Source of the DNA: Leptospira wolbachii serovar Codice str. CDC
Lineage (GTDB): Bacteria > Spirochaetota > Leptospiria > Leptospirales > Leptospiraceae
Length of the DNA stretch: 64,000 bases
Direction of reading: 5' to 3'
Assembly (NCBI RefSeq): GCF_000332515.2
Contig: NZ_AOGZ02000014.1
Location: forward strand, 822,001-886,000
A program made the translations under genes and the position numbers. Under the pieces are notes generated by a model. That model did not search any database, was not told where the DNA came from, and worked only from the letters and a program-made list of their open reading frames with translations. Shown in pieces: positions 9,750 to 21,221 of this stretch; the first letter of the stretch is position 1; every line of letters starts with the position of its first letter.

Positions 9750-10996
9750 GTTATTTAGAAAAACAAGATCCTGAAGTTTACGCTGCATTAAAAAAAGAAG
9801 ACGAACGCCAAGAACATTCCCTCGAAATGATTGCGAGTGAAAACTTTGTTTCGCGTCCAGTTCTCGAAGCTTACCATTCCACTCTCACTAATAAATATGC
9901 GGAAGGGTATCCTGGGAAACGTTACTACAATGGTTGTGAAAACGCAGACAAAGTCGAAGTACTTGCGATTGAACGAGCTAAAAAAATGTTTGGAGCTGAA
10001 TATGCAAACGTTCAACCACATAGCGGGGCTCAGGCGAATATGGCGGTATTTCTTGCCACTCTCGAACCGGGGGATAGTTTTCTTGGGATGAATTTGGCGC
10101 ATGGTGGCCACCTAACTCATGGTAGTGCGGTCAATATTAGCGGAAAATACTTCAAACCAATCCCTTACGGAGTGGATGAAAAAACAGAAACCATCAATTA
10201 CGATGAAGTGGCAAAACTTGCCAAAGAACACAAACCAAAACTCATTGTTGTCGGTGCTTCCGCTTATCCAAGAACCATTGATTTTAATAAATTCAGAGAA
10301 ATTGCCAATGGAATTGGTGCCAAAATCATGGCCGACATTGCACATATCTCTGGTTTGGTGGTTGCAGGTGAACATCCAAGTCCTATTGGTGTTTGCGACT
10401 TTGTCACCACTACCACTCACAAAACATTACGCGGACCAAGAGGAGGACTTATCCTTTCCTCTGCAGAACACGAAAAGATTTTAAACTCAAGAGTATTCCC
10501 TGGAATCCAAGGTGGACCACTCATGCATGTGATTGCGGCAAAAGCAGTTGCTTTCGGCGAAGCGCTTAGGCCAGATTTCAAAACTTATATCCAACAAGTG
10601 GTAAAGAACGCAAAAGTTCTTTCGGAAGTATTCCAAAAACGTGGGTTCCGAGTGGTTTCAGGCGGAACGGACAACCATATCGTTCTTTTGGATGTGTCTG
10701 TCAAAGGACTCACGGGAAAAGATGCAGCGGATGGCCTCGATCATATCGGAGTGACCGTAAATAAAAACGCGATTCCATTTGATAGAAATCCACCGGCGGT
10801 TGCTTCGGGAATTCGCTTGGGAACTCCTGCTCTTACCACACGAGGACTGAAAGAAAAAGAAATCGAAGCGGTTGGAAATTTAATCTGCGATTATTTGGAT
10901 CATTTTGGTGATTCTACTTGGGAATCCAAAGTGAAACAAGCGGTAAAAGAAATCACATCCGCTTTCCCAATGAAACAATTCCGATTGGAAGATTAA
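9746..10996 (+). CDS. glyA: Serine hydroxymethyltransferase
   Basis: 416 residues, full length for the bacterial enzyme. It interconverts serine and glycine with tetrahydrofolate, supplying 5,10-methylene-THF. The PLP-binding lysine is Lys226 in [14 protein letters not shown]. Other conserved stretches are [38 protein letters not shown] and the C-terminal [11 protein letters not shown]. Translation is coupled to the lipoate ligase by a 4-base overlap. Its 3' end overlaps by 4 bases with the convergent NRDE-family gene. Confidence 0.97.
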   Translation: MSYLEKQDPEVYAALKKEDERQEHSLEMIASENFVSRPVLEAYHSTLTNKYAEGYPGKRYYNGCENADKVEVLAIERAKKMFGAEYANVQPHSGAQANMAVFLATLEPGDSFLGMNLAHGGHLTHGSAVNISGKYFKPIPYGVDEKTETINYDEVAKLAKEHKPKLIVVGASAYPRTIDFNKFREIANGIGAKIMADIAHISGLVVAGEHPSPIGVCDFVTTTTHKTLRGPRGGLILSSAEHEKILNSRVFPGIQGGPLMHVIAAKAVAFGEALRPDFKTYIQQVVKNAKVLSEVFQKRGFRVVSGGTDNHIVLLDVSVKGLTGKDAADGLDHIGVTVNKNAIPFDRNPPAVASGIRLGTPALTTRGLKEKEIEAVGNLICDYLDHFGDSTWESKVKQAVKEITSAFPMKQFRLED

Positions 10997-11796
10997 GATT
11001 CGCTAAACTCTAAAACCTCTCTCCGTTCCGTAAATTCATTGGAAAGCGGATCGGAGAAAGTCCTCTCGATGATCTCCACATTCTTTTTTCCATAAAAAAC
11101 CAAAGTTGATGCCCGAGTTCCATAACCGGGAACACGAATTCGTATCGAAGACAAATACCTCTCTTTATCTAGTCCAATCCCCGTATCAGGAAGGAGCGAG
11201 TCCTCTTTCACTAAATCGGAATCACTTAACAATCGAAAAAATTCCGATGCCACTTGGCTGGCCCAGTTCTGGTCTTTCGGGAAAGAATCAAACACCTGTT
11301 TTACGCCCAATTTCAATTTTTCTGTCTTGGGCCAAACTGTATTCCAATTGGCATTACTTACAGCATGAAATCCTGGTTCTAAAATTTGGGACTGTAATGG
11401 ATCCCCGCCGACATAGCCCGCCACTTTCCCATCAAAAACAAATAGATTGAAACCTTCATAGTCTGGCGCTTTTTTTAGAGCTTCTTCTCGGTATTGTTCA
11501 GAACTAAAACTTTGGGATGATTTTAAAAAATCCAAAACAAGGTTGCCCCGTGATTTTGGTTTTGGATGAGGAGGTTTTTTAAAATTTCTCACATTGGTGA
11601 GAAAAGCTACCTTACAGAAAGCACTGGCTCCAAGCCAAGTCCCCCCTGCTTTCAAATCCTTGCCGGCAATGATTTTGGGATTCGATTCCCAAAGGTGGAG
11701 AGGGTCCGTAGGTCTTTCAAAAAACTCATCTCTATTGGAAATGATGACCAGAGGAAAATCGGGGTGGACCCTATAGGCGATCACAACTAGGCACAT
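10993..11796 (-). CDS. NRDE/TANGO2 family protein
   Basis: 267 residues. It begins [12 protein letters not shown] and carries [11 protein letters not shown] around residue 21-31, the Asn-Arg-Asp-Glu motif that names the family. Cys2 right after the initiator suggests an N-terminal nucleophile-like start, as in related Ntn-hydrolase folds. TANGO2 homologues have been linked to haem trafficking and lipid metabolism, but the bacterial function is unsettled. No signal peptide, so probably cytoplasmic. It is convergent with glyA and divergent from the DUF4254 gene. Confidence 0.85.
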   Translation of the reverse strand: MCLVVIAYRVHPDFPLVIISNRDEFFERPTDPLHLWESNPKIIAGKDLKAGGTWLGASAFCKVAFLTNVRNFKKPPHPKPKSRGNLVLDFLKSSQSFSSEQYREEALKKAPDYEGFNLFVFDGKVAGYVGGDPLQSQILEPGFHAVSNANWNTVWPKTEKLKLGVKQVFDSFPKDQNWASQVASEFFRLLSDSDLVKEDSLLPDTGIGLDKERYLSSIRIRVPGYGTRASTLVFYGKKNVEIIERTFSDPLSNEFTERREVLEFSES

Positions 11797-11900
11797 GTCA
11801 GTTCAAATGACAAAACTAGATGGCAAAAGAAAGCGAAAAACCTGGGAAATATTTGGATTGAACGCCAAAAACCATATTAAATCATGAATTGCATTACGAT

Positions 11901-12508
<608 letters not shown>

Positions 12509-12512
<4 letters not shown>

Positions 12513-13567
12513 CAAACCTTTTAGTACTACGATTTTCGGCAATGGGGGATGTGGCTTTAATGACACCAGCCCTCATCGCCATTGCAGCAAAATATTCAAA
12601 TATTCAGCTGACAGTTGTTACTAGAGGAAACTTCGCACCATTTTTCTATAATATTCCTAACCTTAATGTATTAGGAATCAATTTAAAAAAATACAAAGGA
12701 ATTTTAGGTCTTTGGAGGATGTATCGTGACATCGCCAAACTGGGACCTTTCGGTCATGTCATCGATTTACATGGATCTGTTCGTTCCCGTTTCATTGCAT
12801 TTTTATTTCGTAGTCAAGGTGTGCCCTACTCCAAAATCATCAAAGGCCGCCGCGAAAAATTAATACAAACAAGACGTTATAATAAAAAATTAAACCAACT
12901 CCCCCATACCGTAGAGCGTTATTTAAATGTATTTCGCAAAGCAGGTTTTGATGCTCCCATTCGTAAAGGCCCCTGGCTCAATGTAGATGGAGAATCCAAG
13001 ATGTATGCTAAAGACTTTCTCAAATCCGTTGGGATTGATAAAAAAGAAGGCCAATGGTTTGGATTTGCACCTTTTGCGGGACATGCTCTAAAAGAATGGA
13101 GTTTTGAAAAATGCAAACGACTGGTAGAAGTTTTACTCGATGAATTTCCTGACTGCAACGTATTTCTGTTTGGTGGCAAAGACGAAGCCAAAGAATTAGA
13201 AATCCTTCGGAATGGCCAAAAACGCGCTCACATTGTTCAAGGTGGGAATTTAGGAATTCGCGGGGAACTTGGAATTATGGACAGGTTAGATGTTATGATT
13301 GGAATGGATAGCTCCAACGTCCACATTGCGGCCCTACTCAAAAAACCTGTGATTGGAATTTATGGAACTACCCACCCTCTTTCTGGATTTGGGCCCTTTG
13401 CCCAGGAAGATTCTGGAGTTTTACAAGTGGACCTACCTTGCCGGCCTTGTTCCATTTATGGAAACACAAAATGTTGGCGAGGGGATCATGCATGTATGGA
13501 ACTGATTGACCCACTAGATGTGGTTCGTCGCATCCGATTGATCCAAAATGTAAATACGCTTTGGTGA
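12509..13567 (+). CDS. Glycosyltransferase family 9 (heptosyltransferase-like)
   Basis: 352 residues with a GT-B fold typical of ADP-heptose:LPS heptosyltransferases. The N-terminus LLVLRFSAMGDVALMTPAL holds the family's GD motif, and MIGMDSSNVHIAALLKKPVIGIYGTTHP (about 265-292) matches the donor-binding D(S/T)xxxH(I/L)A signature. The C-terminal LPCRPCSIYGNTKCWRGDHAC is a cysteine-rich segment common in this family. It probably adds a sugar to the lipopolysaccharide core. It is coupled to the DUF4254 gene; donor and acceptor are not determinable from sequence. Confidence 0.88.
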
Positions 13568-13615
13568 TTTAAGCAAAGAAATCTAAACTCATCCAAAAGG
13601 GATAAGGAGACATTT

Positions 13616-14710
13616 ATGTTATTCCGAATTGAAAAAATGAATTCTCCGAAGACTTTCAAATCTAAACAGAGAACTCCTTTTTTATTTCCGATAAATGTCC
13701 ATTCCCTTTGTTATCATACGATCCCAAAGCAAGGTATTTTTCTTTTTTTATTACTTTCCCTTTTTCTAAGCGTAGCACAATTAAGAGCGGAAGAATTTTC
13801 TTCGGAGTTCCAACCGATCATCCTCCCTTCTCCCAACAAAGCCGACTACGAAGAACAAATCAAATGCCAAGAATTGTATTGTAAAAAGATTTCTTACTCA
13901 GAGGACGGAAAGTATTTGTCTGATGTTTGGGAAGAACTGGGAAAAAACGGAGGGAAAGTAGTCGTCGATTATTTAGATTCTCCGCTTTCTCTCAGCGAAT
14001 CAAAAATGGACGATATCACCGAATACTTACGGGAAATAGCCAAAAGAGACGGCCATGTCAGTTTAGAACCATTTTATATCGCCACAAGAAGTATTGGACT
14101 TACGGATGTTCCGATCGTTAAAGATCTTTTTGGATTAAGTTATAATTTATACAAACGAATTCGTTCTGTTGTAAAGTTTGGTAGGATGGGAAATTATAAT
14201 GCGAAGGTCCTATACCATCCCACAACCGGTAAAGTGTTACAGGTATTTTTCTTCCATAAAAATTATGGAAATTTGTGTAACACAGTGTACTCCACTTGTG
14301 ATCGCATTGAATACATCGATGATGATTTGTTTGATAAACAACTTTCCCTAAGACTCAGTGAAGTCAATGCAAGAGGAATCGAAGTTCGCTTCAACCAAAC
14401 TCCTGCCATCCTTCCCCAAATGAAACTCGATATTGGGAATCTTTTGGATACGAATAGGTCGGCCAGACTTTACAAATGGCTCATCATTGCTAAAAAAACA
14501 GACACCAAAACGGTGACTCGGGAACGGTTTTTAGGAGTAGAACTTGCGATCAAAGCTTTGGACTATACCTTAAGTGCTTATGAAATTGTAGAAGCAATCC
14601 AACTCTATATGCCTGCTCGTAGCAAACAGGCTGAAGTTGTTTACGAAGATACGGAAGAAGGTCGCATCCTTAAGTCTGTAATTTTTTATCCAGCTCCTGC
14701 TAAAGATTAG
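13616..14710 (+). CDS. Exported protein of unknown function
   Basis: 364 residues. AAGGAG lies 6 bases before the ATG, so the start is firm even though it gives an unusually long, basic 40-residue N-terminal region before the hydrophobic segment (GIFLFLLLSLFLSVAQLRAEE), with likely signal peptidase cleavage after LRA near residue 62. The mature protein has clustered cysteines (CQELYCKK; NLCNTVYSTCDR) that could form disulfides. I recognise no domain. It follows the GT9 gene by 48 bases and faces the GT4 gene, so it may belong to the glycan cluster. Confidence 0.7.
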   Translation: MLFRIEKMNSPKTFKSKQRTPFLFPINVHSLCYHTIPKQGIFLFLLLSLFLSVAQLRAEEFSSEFQPIILPSPNKADYEEQIKCQELYCKKISYSEDGKYLSDVWEELGKNGGKVVVDYLDSPLSLSESKMDDITEYLREIAKRDGHVSLEPFYIATRSIGLTDVPIVKDLFGLSYNLYKRIRSVVKFGRMGNYNAKVLYHPTTGKVLQVFFFHKNYGNLCNTVYSTCDRIEYIDDDLFDKQLSLRLSEVNARGIEVRFNQTPAILPQMKLDIGNLLDTNRSARLYKWLIIAKKTDTKTVTRERFLGVELAIKALDYTLSAYEIVEAIQLYMPARSKQAEVVYEDTEEGRILKSVIFYPAPAKD

Positions 14711-14728
14711 TTTCTAATTTCTACGTTT

Positions 14729-16018
14729 TCATTGCATAAAATCAAAAAATAGATCAAAGATATTTTGTTTTTTTACCTTACCTTTCATCGCCTCGATCAC
14801 TTTGGAATACACTTCTTCCATCGCATCCACACATTTTTCCATTTCGTGCCCTGAAGCAATTTGAATGGAATTTTTAGAAAACTTTGCATACTCTTCTGGA
14901 TTTCGAACAAGTTCCAAGGCACCTTGGGCGATTCCTTTAGAATCAAATGGTTTCGCAATGTATCCGTTTTCGCCGTGGCGAATGAGCTCCGGCAATGCAA
15001 ACGAATCCACTCCGACAGCAGGAAGCCCACAAGCGATCGCTTCCAAAACAACAAGACCTTGTGTCTCCATTGTGGAGGCAGTCAAAAATACATCATACTT
15101 TGGATACTCTTCGTGTAACACGGCATTGGGGATAAATCCTTTAAAACTAACCGCTGCCTGAATGCCCAGATGTTCCGCTTGTCTTTGTAAGGACGGAATG
15201 GCAGGACCTTCTCCAATGATGGCAAGTGTTGCCTTGGGATAATGTTCATGGATGGTTTTAAAAGCATTCAGGACCACATCACAATTTTTTTCATAAGAGA
15301 TTCGACCCACATGTAAAAACTTGGGAGCATCACCACCAGTATAGGTTCTAGGAGTCCCTTGGAATCTTTTTAAATCCATTCCATTGGAAACTACTGTGAT
15401 GGGACGAGTGATTCCATATTCAATGAGTTGTTCTTTGATAAGATGGCTCGGAGAGATGACCACATCACAACGATTATAGATATCATTACAAATTTTTAAG
15501 ATGATTTTTTTGCGTATATTGAAGTTATCAAATTTTACAATTTTATCTAACTCATCGATATTTAGTTTTTTCTTAAATTTATTAGCTTTGAAAAAAAGTT
15601 TGTCAAGTTTGAACAATCGATAAAAGGAAACATACATTTCCTGTTCTGCCATAAGGGTATGGTAGGTTCCAATCGTTGGAACACCGAATCTTTCAGCAGC
15701 ATTCACCGCATACAGTCCGAGAAGTCCCGGGGTATGGATGTGGATGAGGTCGGGTTTGAAGTCCTCAATGATCCGTTTGATTTTTCCTGGAGAGGGCAAA
15801 ACTACTTTGATATCGGGGTAACTCGGCAGGTATCCAGAACGAAATCGAACGACTTGAATGTTGTCCGTCATCCGATCAAAGTCCCCATCACCGTATTTCG
15901 GAGCACAAATACAAAACTGATGCCCACGCAAAGCCAAAAGTTCAGAAAAATTCTTAATCGAAACAGCGACTCCGTCGGTTTTTGGCAAAAAAGTATCGGA
16001 AAAATATAAGACTCGCAA
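14729..16018 (-). CDS. Group 1 glycosyltransferase (GT4 family)
   Basis: 429 residues, GT-B fold. The N-terminal acceptor domain starts [20 protein letters not shown] and contains [13 protein letters not shown]. The donor domain has [20 protein letters not shown] and [19 protein letters not shown] with the EX7E motif. Overall resemblance is to alpha-mannosyl or diacylglycerol glucosyltransferases, with a basic, helical insertion ([19 protein letters not shown]) that may touch the membrane. The start is a TTG preceded by GAGG at 7 bases. It is divergent from the O-antigen ligase gene with a 49-base gap, so both promoters share that space. Confidence 0.88.
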   Translation of the reverse strand: MRVLYFSDTFLPKTDGVAVSIKNFSELLALRGHQFCICAPKYGDGDFDRMTDNIQVVRFRSGYLPSYPDIKVVLPSPGKIKRIIEDFKPDLIHIHTPGLLGLYAVNAAERFGVPTIGTYHTLMAEQEMYVSFYRLFKLDKLFFKANKFKKKLNIDELDKIVKFDNFNIRKKIILKICNDIYNRCDVVISPSHLIKEQLIEYGITRPITVVSNGMDLKRFQGTPRTYTGGDAPKFLHVGRISYEKNCDVVLNAFKTIHEHYPKATLAIIGEGPAIPSLQRQAEHLGIQAAVSFKGFIPNAVLHEEYPKYDVFLTASTMETQGLVVLEAIACGLPAVGVDSFALPELIRHGENGYIAKPFDSKGIAQGALELVRNPEEYAKFSKNSIQIASGHEMEKCVDAMEEVYSKVIEAMKGKVKKQNIFDLFFDFMQ

Positions 16019-16067
16019 CTGTTACCTCTTTACAAATTGGAGAAAAGCATTAGTCTCATCCAAAGTT

Positions 16068-17387
16068 ATGTTTTACCGAATCTATCGCTTCTTTCTTGCC
16101 TTGTCCATCATTTCCTGTGCCCTTTCTGTTTCTCTTAGCCAACTTTTTCTACTCCTTTCTTTTGTTTTTTTCCTCCTTCTTCCTGAAAAACCAAAACTTA
16201 CAAGCCATTTGGTAAAAATCCTCTTCTTATTTTATATTTGGCAAATTGTAACCGTATTGTATCATTTCTCGGCCTCTGGTTTTGCCATAGATTCCATCAA
16301 ACACGCGTTTCGTGACGAAATGAAAGACATCTTTCTTGTCACAGCATTTATCGCAGTTCAAGGAATCAAACCGGAAGATAAAAAATATCTCTATAAAACT
16401 TTTTTCATTTTTGCTCTTGTGATCGTCATTACAGGTTTTATCTCCATTTTTTCTATGACTAGACTTTCAAGATTGATCTCGGATTTGTATAAAACCTCAG
16501 CTTCTTGGCCTTACCAACACCATTACGGCAAAATCACCAATATCAATATTTATCTACCCATAGGGCTTATGAATACCCACCTTACTTTTGGTGGGTTACT
16601 CGCATTTATCTTTCCTGGATTTGTCTTTCGATTGTATGCTTCTTGGTATAAAAAAGAATCTTTCTCTAAAATTTCAATCAATGCCATATTACTTTTATTA
16701 GTATCAATTGTATTTTTATTTAACAACGCCAGGTCTTCCCTACTTGGTGCTTTGGTAAGCACAATTTTTGGCATTTATATTCTTGTGTTTATTGATAAAG
16801 ACATTTCAAAAAAAATGTTAAAACGTATCGGGATCTTTAGCCTTATTTTTCTAATCTTGGTATTTGCAGGTTACAAAACAACATCAGCAGTCAAACGAGT
16901 CGTCGACCCATTGTTTGGTGGAGAAAAACATACTGACTCGGGAAGGACGTTTATTTGGGATTCCACCTTCCCTCTTATCGAAAAAAATCCTATCTTCGGG
17001 ATTGGATCAGGAAATTACCAAAAAGAGATTGAGATCTCAAGAAAAGAAAGGGAAAAAGAAAACAAAGAGCTTGGTTTCTTTTATGAAGTGACACAAAGAG
17101 GTCATGCACACAACGACTACTTCCATTTAATAGCCGTATTTGGTGGCCCGCAAGGAATACTTTATCTTCTGTTATTTGGGACTATTCTTTACACTCTCTT
17201 AAATGGAAACATACCTAAAAAAATCCGATTTATGACTTATGGACTTGTCGGGTTTTTCTTTTCCGGTCTTTTACAATGTTATTTTCAAGATGATGAAGTT
17301 TTGATTGTGTTTTACTTTTTACTTGGGTATCTCAATCTTTACGCCGAATCCGAAAAAAAGACGAATGAATTAGAGATAGGAAGATAA
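16068..17387 (+). CDS. O-antigen ligase/polymerase-like membrane protein
   Basis: 439 residues with about ten hydrophobic segments, including MFYRIYRFFLALSIISCALS at the start. The large periplasmic loop near residues 280-350 holds GRTFIWDSTFPLIEKNPIFG and RGHAHNDYFHLIAVFGGPQG, the RxH...HNxxL-type signature of Wzy_C (WaaL/RfaL) proteins, where His is functionally important. It either ligates polysaccharide to lipid A-core or polymerises it; the two cannot be told apart here. It is followed after 4 bases by the GH5 gene. Confidence 0.85.
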   Translation: MFYRIYRFFLALSIISCALSVSLSQLFLLLSFVFFLLLPEKPKLTSHLVKILFLFYIWQIVTVLYHFSASGFAIDSIKHAFRDEMKDIFLVTAFIAVQGIKPEDKKYLYKTFFIFALVIVITGFISIFSMTRLSRLISDLYKTSASWPYQHHYGKITNINIYLPIGLMNTHLTFGGLLAFIFPGFVFRLYASWYKKESFSKISINAILLLLVSIVFLFNNARSSLLGALVSTIFGIYILVFIDKDISKKMLKRIGIFSLIFLILVFAGYKTTSAVKRVVDPLFGGEKHTDSGRTFIWDSTFPLIEKNPIFGIGSGNYQKEIEISRKEREKENKELGFFYEVTQRGHAHNDYFHLIAVFGGPQGILYLLLFGTILYTLLNGNIPKKIRFMTYGLVGFFFSGLLQCYFQDDEVLIVFYFLLGYLNLYAESEKKTNELEIGR

Positions 17388-17391
17388 ATCG

Positions 17392-19368
17392 ATGGCACCA
17401 AAAAAGCTCTCTCCCCAAGGCGAATGGTTTGTAGATGTTAGCGGAAGAAAAGTAATTTTACGCGGAATTAACTTGGGCGGTGATACCAAGGTTCCTTATC
17501 CAAATGGTGGGACTCAGTTTCCGACCGATTTTTCAGACCATAAAGAAGTCAGTTTTATTGGAAGGCCCTTTCCTCTTTCCGAAGCAGATACACATTTCAC
17601 TAGGCTCAAACAATGGGGATTTAACGTATTACGTTTATTAACCACTTGGGAGGCAGTCGAACACAAAGGTCCAGGCGAGTATGACGAAGCCTATTTGGAT
17701 TATTTTACAGAAATCGTTCGGTTGGCTGGGGAATATGGATTTTATGTTTTTGTTGATTTCCACCAAGACGTTTGGTCGCGGATGACCGGTGGCGACGGAG
17801 CACCAGGTTGGATTTTTGAAAAACTAGGGATTGATTATCGTAAACTCTCGGAAGCCGATGCGGCAATCGTAATGCAAAGGTCTTATGATTACAAAAGACC
17901 TGGGATCCGTCAGGAAGAGAACTATCCAACCATGTGTTGGTCACAAAACTATCGTTATGCTGGTAATGCAATTCTTTGGACTTTATTTTTTGGAGGAAAA
18001 GATTTTGCACCAAACTTCCTAATTGATGGGAAAAATGTCCAAGATTATCTTCAAGGTCACTACTTAGGTTGTATGAAACAAATTGCAGAACGAGTGAAAG
18101 GTTTCGATTTTGTTTTGGGTTTTGATTCTCTCAACGAACCAGGCAAAGGATTTATCGGTCGAGCCATGAACGATCGAGGCCTTACAAACACTGACGAAGA
18201 TCCCGCAAAACCAGGATTAGGTTGGTCTCCAATTGACGCACTTTTTTCTTCCCATGGACATGCCATTGATTTACCCTACCTCACACTCAAAGTTTGGAAA
18301 GGTGGATTTGTTCCAACAAAAACAGTCACCGTAAACAAAAACCAAGTCTCCATTTGGTTACCAGGTTCGCCAGGTGATCCTTTCCAATTGGAAGGAGCTT
18401 ATACCATCACTAAAGACGGAACTCCCTTCATCGAACGGAATGATTTTTTCCAAACGGTAAAAGGAAAAACCATAGACTTTGATGCAGATTACTTGATTCC
18501 TTTTATGCGCACCGTTGGTGAGACAATTCAAGAAATAAGAAAGGATTGGATGGTCTTTATTGAAAGAGAAGCCTCCGATGCTTTCACCCACCCACATTTG
18601 AATGGGGAGGCACCGAAACTAGCGGTAAATGCTGCTCATTGGTATGACATCCTTACCCTCCTTTTTAAAACCTTTCTTTATCCCATTGCAATAGATACTC
18701 TCACCAAACGACCTGTATTCGGTAAGTCGGGGATCGAAGCAATGTATGTGCGTCAACTCTCACGCATTAAAAACACCGCAGATTCCGTTCCAGGAAAAAT
18801 TCCAAGTCTTATCGGTGAGTTTGGAATCCCTTTTGATCTACAAGGGGGCAAAGCATACAAAGAATGGAAAAAAGGAAACCACTCTCCCAAAATTTGGAAA
18901 CGACATGTGATGGCCCTCGATGCCATGTACAATGCGATGGACCATTTATTCCTTTCCAACACTCTCTGGAATTACACAGCATCGAACGAAAACGATTTGA
19001 TGGTGGGAGATGGTTGGAACCAAGAAGACCTTAGTGTTTTTTCCAAAGACCAAATCATTCCTGGTTCCGATCCAGATGTTTATGGCGGTGGCGGCCGTGC
19101 CATCGAAGGGTTTTGTCGCCCTTACGCTGCATTCACCCAAGGAACTCCTATCAAAATGAAATACGATTTAGAAAACCGAGAATTCCATTTTGAATGGTTA
19201 TCGGATCTTGCCATAACAGAACCTTGTATCATCAAAGTCCCCCGGTTTGTCTATCCGAATGGCGTACAGATTGTACTATCCAATGCGGAAAAAATTTCAG
19301 AAAACGAAGGGGAACTTACAGTCAAAGGGAATGGGGGGAAAGCGAGCCTCATCCTAAAACCACTATGA
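17392..19368 (+). CDS. Glycoside hydrolase family 5 protein (glycosylceramidase/sterylglucosidase-like)
   Basis: 658 residues. The opening GRKVILRGINLGGDTK and the long C-terminal beta-sandwich resemble endoglycoceramidase and fungal sterylglucosidase members of GH5. Catalytic residues are visible: acid/base Glu249 in DSLNEPGKGF and nucleophile Glu476 in LIGEFGIPF. HWYDI and LWNYTASNENDLMVGDGWN are further family blocks. There is no signal peptide, so it is predicted to be cytoplasmic and to act on internal glycolipids. It sits 4 bases after the ligase-like gene and its stop overlaps the cyclase start (ATGA). The substrate is inferred only from family resemblance. Confidence 0.82.
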   Translation: MAPKKLSPQGEWFVDVSGRKVILRGINLGGDTKVPYPNGGTQFPTDFSDHKEVSFIGRPFPLSEADTHFTRLKQWGFNVLRLLTTWEAVEHKGPGEYDEAYLDYFTEIVRLAGEYGFYVFVDFHQDVWSRMTGGDGAPGWIFEKLGIDYRKLSEADAAIVMQRSYDYKRPGIRQEENYPTMCWSQNYRYAGNAILWTLFFGGKDFAPNFLIDGKNVQDYLQGHYLGCMKQIAERVKGFDFVLGFDSLNEPGKGFIGRAMNDRGLTNTDEDPAKPGLGWSPIDALFSSHGHAIDLPYLTLKVWKGGFVPTKTVTVNKNQVSIWLPGSPGDPFQLEGAYTITKDGTPFIERNDFFQTVKGKTIDFDADYLIPFMRTVGETIQEIRKDWMVFIEREASDAFTHPHLNGEAPKLAVNAAHWYDILTLLFKTFLYPIAIDTLTKRPVFGKSGIEAMYVRQLSRIKNTADSVPGKIPSLIGEFGIPFDLQGGKAYKEWKKGNHSPKIWKRHVMALDAMYNAMDHLFLSNTLWNYTASNENDLMVGDGWNQEDLSVFSKDQIIPGSDPDVYGGGGRAIEGFCRPYAAFTQGTPIKMKYDLENREFHFEWLSDLAITEPCIIKVPRFVYPNGVQIVLSNAEKISENEGELTVKGNGGKASLILKPL

Positions 19369-21221
19369 TTGATTTAGAATCCTTACTGCAAAAATATCCC
19401 TGGGAAGACAGGTGGAAATCGCTCGCAACACCAATGGATTCTCTTTGGGAGTTCGACCTTCCTGTAACGAGGGAAGAGATTTGGCCCCATTTGATTGATA
19501 CCTCCGCACTCAATCACAGGATTGGTATGCCTAGGTTTGACTACCAAGAAAAAGATGGGAAGCTGATAGGAAAAACCAGACAAGCTGGTTTCCAATTAGA
19601 ATGGGAAGAAGTTCCTTGGGAATGGGAATATCTTAAAGAAATTGGGAATGCCCGCATTTACAAAAAAGGATTTGGTCACTACGTTCGCAGCCGAATCATC
19701 TTAGAAACGTTAGGTGAATCTAGAAGTAAAGTATACATTTATTTCGGTTGGATCCCTAGAAACTTTTTTATGCGTAAACTTTTACAATATGCTATGCCCA
19801 AACTAGAAGTATCTTTTCGCAAAGCACTGAGTGACATAGCCGAAGAGATCAAACATAAAAAACCAAAACCAATTTTGATTCCTGGAAAGGAATTTTCCTT
19901 TGTTCCGGAAGCCCAATGGATCCATCCAGAAAAACTGGACAAAGAAACCCAAAACTTGATAGACAAAGGTATTTCTAAAGAAGCAGTTGATTCTGTTTTC
20001 CAATGGATCAAAATCACCTCCGACAATGAACTCGACAGAATCCGTATAAAAGAAGTTAGTCGAAAATTAAACCTAGATCCAGATGAAGTTTTATTTTTAT
20101 TTTTACAAGGTTGTCGGTTAGGAATTTTTACTCTGAGTTGGGACATTGTTTGCCCGCATTGCCGTGGTGTCAGAACAAGCCTCACACGCCTAAGTGACCT
20201 GCCATCCAAAGATGAATGCGAGGTTTGCGAAATTGATTTTGATACCACGGGTGTAAACTCCATCGAAGTTACGTTCCACCTCCACCCAAGCATCCGAATT
20301 ATAGAAAAACAATTCTATTGTGCTGCAGAACCAGCTACCAAACAACACATACTACTTACAAAAACCATTCCTGCTAGAAAATCCTATTCTGCAAGCCTAC
20401 TCATTGGATCTGGAGTTTTTCGTCTAAGAAAAAAAGGGGATAAAAAATACCGCTTAGTGGATGTTAAATCCTCATACCCACAAACAGACATTTTGTGGTT
20501 ACCAGAGACCAAAGAAGAAGAAATTAAAGTTTCCCCAAAACCAAATTTGGTCTTTGAAAACGAATCCGACTCCGATGTTACTATCATCCTAGAGGAGCGT
20601 AGCGAAGACCAAACAAGCCTTCGGCCTTCAGAAATTTTCAACTACCAAGAGTTTAGAGATCTTTTTTCCGAAGAAGCCATCGCAACCAATTTACAACTAG
20701 ATATCGGAATCAAAACCATCCTATTCACAGACATAGTTGGTTCAACAAAGTTCTACGAAACCGAAGGAGATCATGGGGCTTTTTTGCAGGTGCGAGAGCA
20801 CTTTATCAAAACAAACCAAATCATTCAAAACTTTCGAGGAGTCGTAGTCAAAACCATTGGGGACGCTGTGATGGCGAGTTTTTCCAGCCCCTTACAAGCA
20901 TTAAAGGCTGCCAAAGAAATGCAAGAATGGTTTCATCCCGAAAACCAACATACACCCGTTAGGATACGAATTTCCATCCATACGGGTAATTGCCTTGCCG
21001 TAAACCTTAACAGCAACATTGATTACTTCGGAAACACAGTCAACTATACCGCCAAAATCCAATCCGTTACCAATTCAGGTGAGGTTTCCTTTAGCGAAAC
21101 GATCTTCCGTGACCGCGATGTCCGCGAATACCTACGCTCCGAATCCATCAAACTTCACAAAACAGAATTCCCTCTTCCCTGGGCAGACCGAACCGATTTT
21201 GTTTATGTTTGGAAGGTATGA
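19365..21221 (+). CDS. Class III adenylate/guanylate cyclase with DUF5939-like N-terminus
   Basis: 618 residues. The N-terminal 180 residues look like a START/polyketide-cyclase fold, then a zinc-ribbon-like CPHC...CEVC (about residues 263-290), then a C-terminal cyclase domain. Metal-binding aspartates are Asp456 (ILFTDIVGSTKF) and Asp500 (KTIGDAVMA). Lys496 and the Asp of DYFGNTVN fit adenine specificity. The transition-state arginine of the usual VNxAAR motif is replaced by lysine (VNYTAK), so activity may be reduced or altered. The ATG overlaps the GH5 stop, although an open frame runs further upstream inside that gene. Confidence 0.87.
   Translation: MIDLESLLQKYPWEDRWKSLATPMDSLWEFDLPVTREEIWPHLIDTSALNHRIGMPRFDYQEKDGKLIGKTRQAGFQLEWEEVPWEWEYLKEIGNARIYKKGFGHYVRSRIILETLGESRSKVYIYFGWIPRNFFMRKLLQYAMPKLEVSFRKALSDIAEEIKHKKPKPILIPGKEFSFVPEAQWIHPEKLDKETQNLIDKGISKEAVDSVFQWIKITSDNELDRIRIKEVSRKLNLDPDEVLFLFLQGCRLGIFTLSWDIVCPHCRGVRTSLTRLSDLPSKDECEVCEIDFDTTGVNSIEVTFHLHPSIRIIEKQFYCAAEPATKQHILLTKTIPARKSYSASLLIGSGVFRLRKKGDKKYRLVDVKSSYPQTDILWLPETKEEEIKVSPKPNLVFENESDSDVTIILEERSEDQTSLRPSEIFNYQEFRDLFSEEAIATNLQLDIGIKTILFTDIVGSTKFYETEGDHGAFLQVREHFIKTNQIIQNFRGVVVKTIGDAVMASFSSPLQALKAAKEMQEWFHPENQHTPVRIRISIHTGNCLAVNLNSNIDYFGNTVNYTAKIQSVTNSGEVSFSETIFRDRDVREYLRSESIKLHKTEFPLPWADRTDFVYVWKV

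Noticed and set aside
19194..19364. Upstream extension of the cyclase gene inside the GH5 gene
   Set aside because: The residues are a shadow of the GH5 C-terminus; the ATGA overlap at 19365 fits the operon style.
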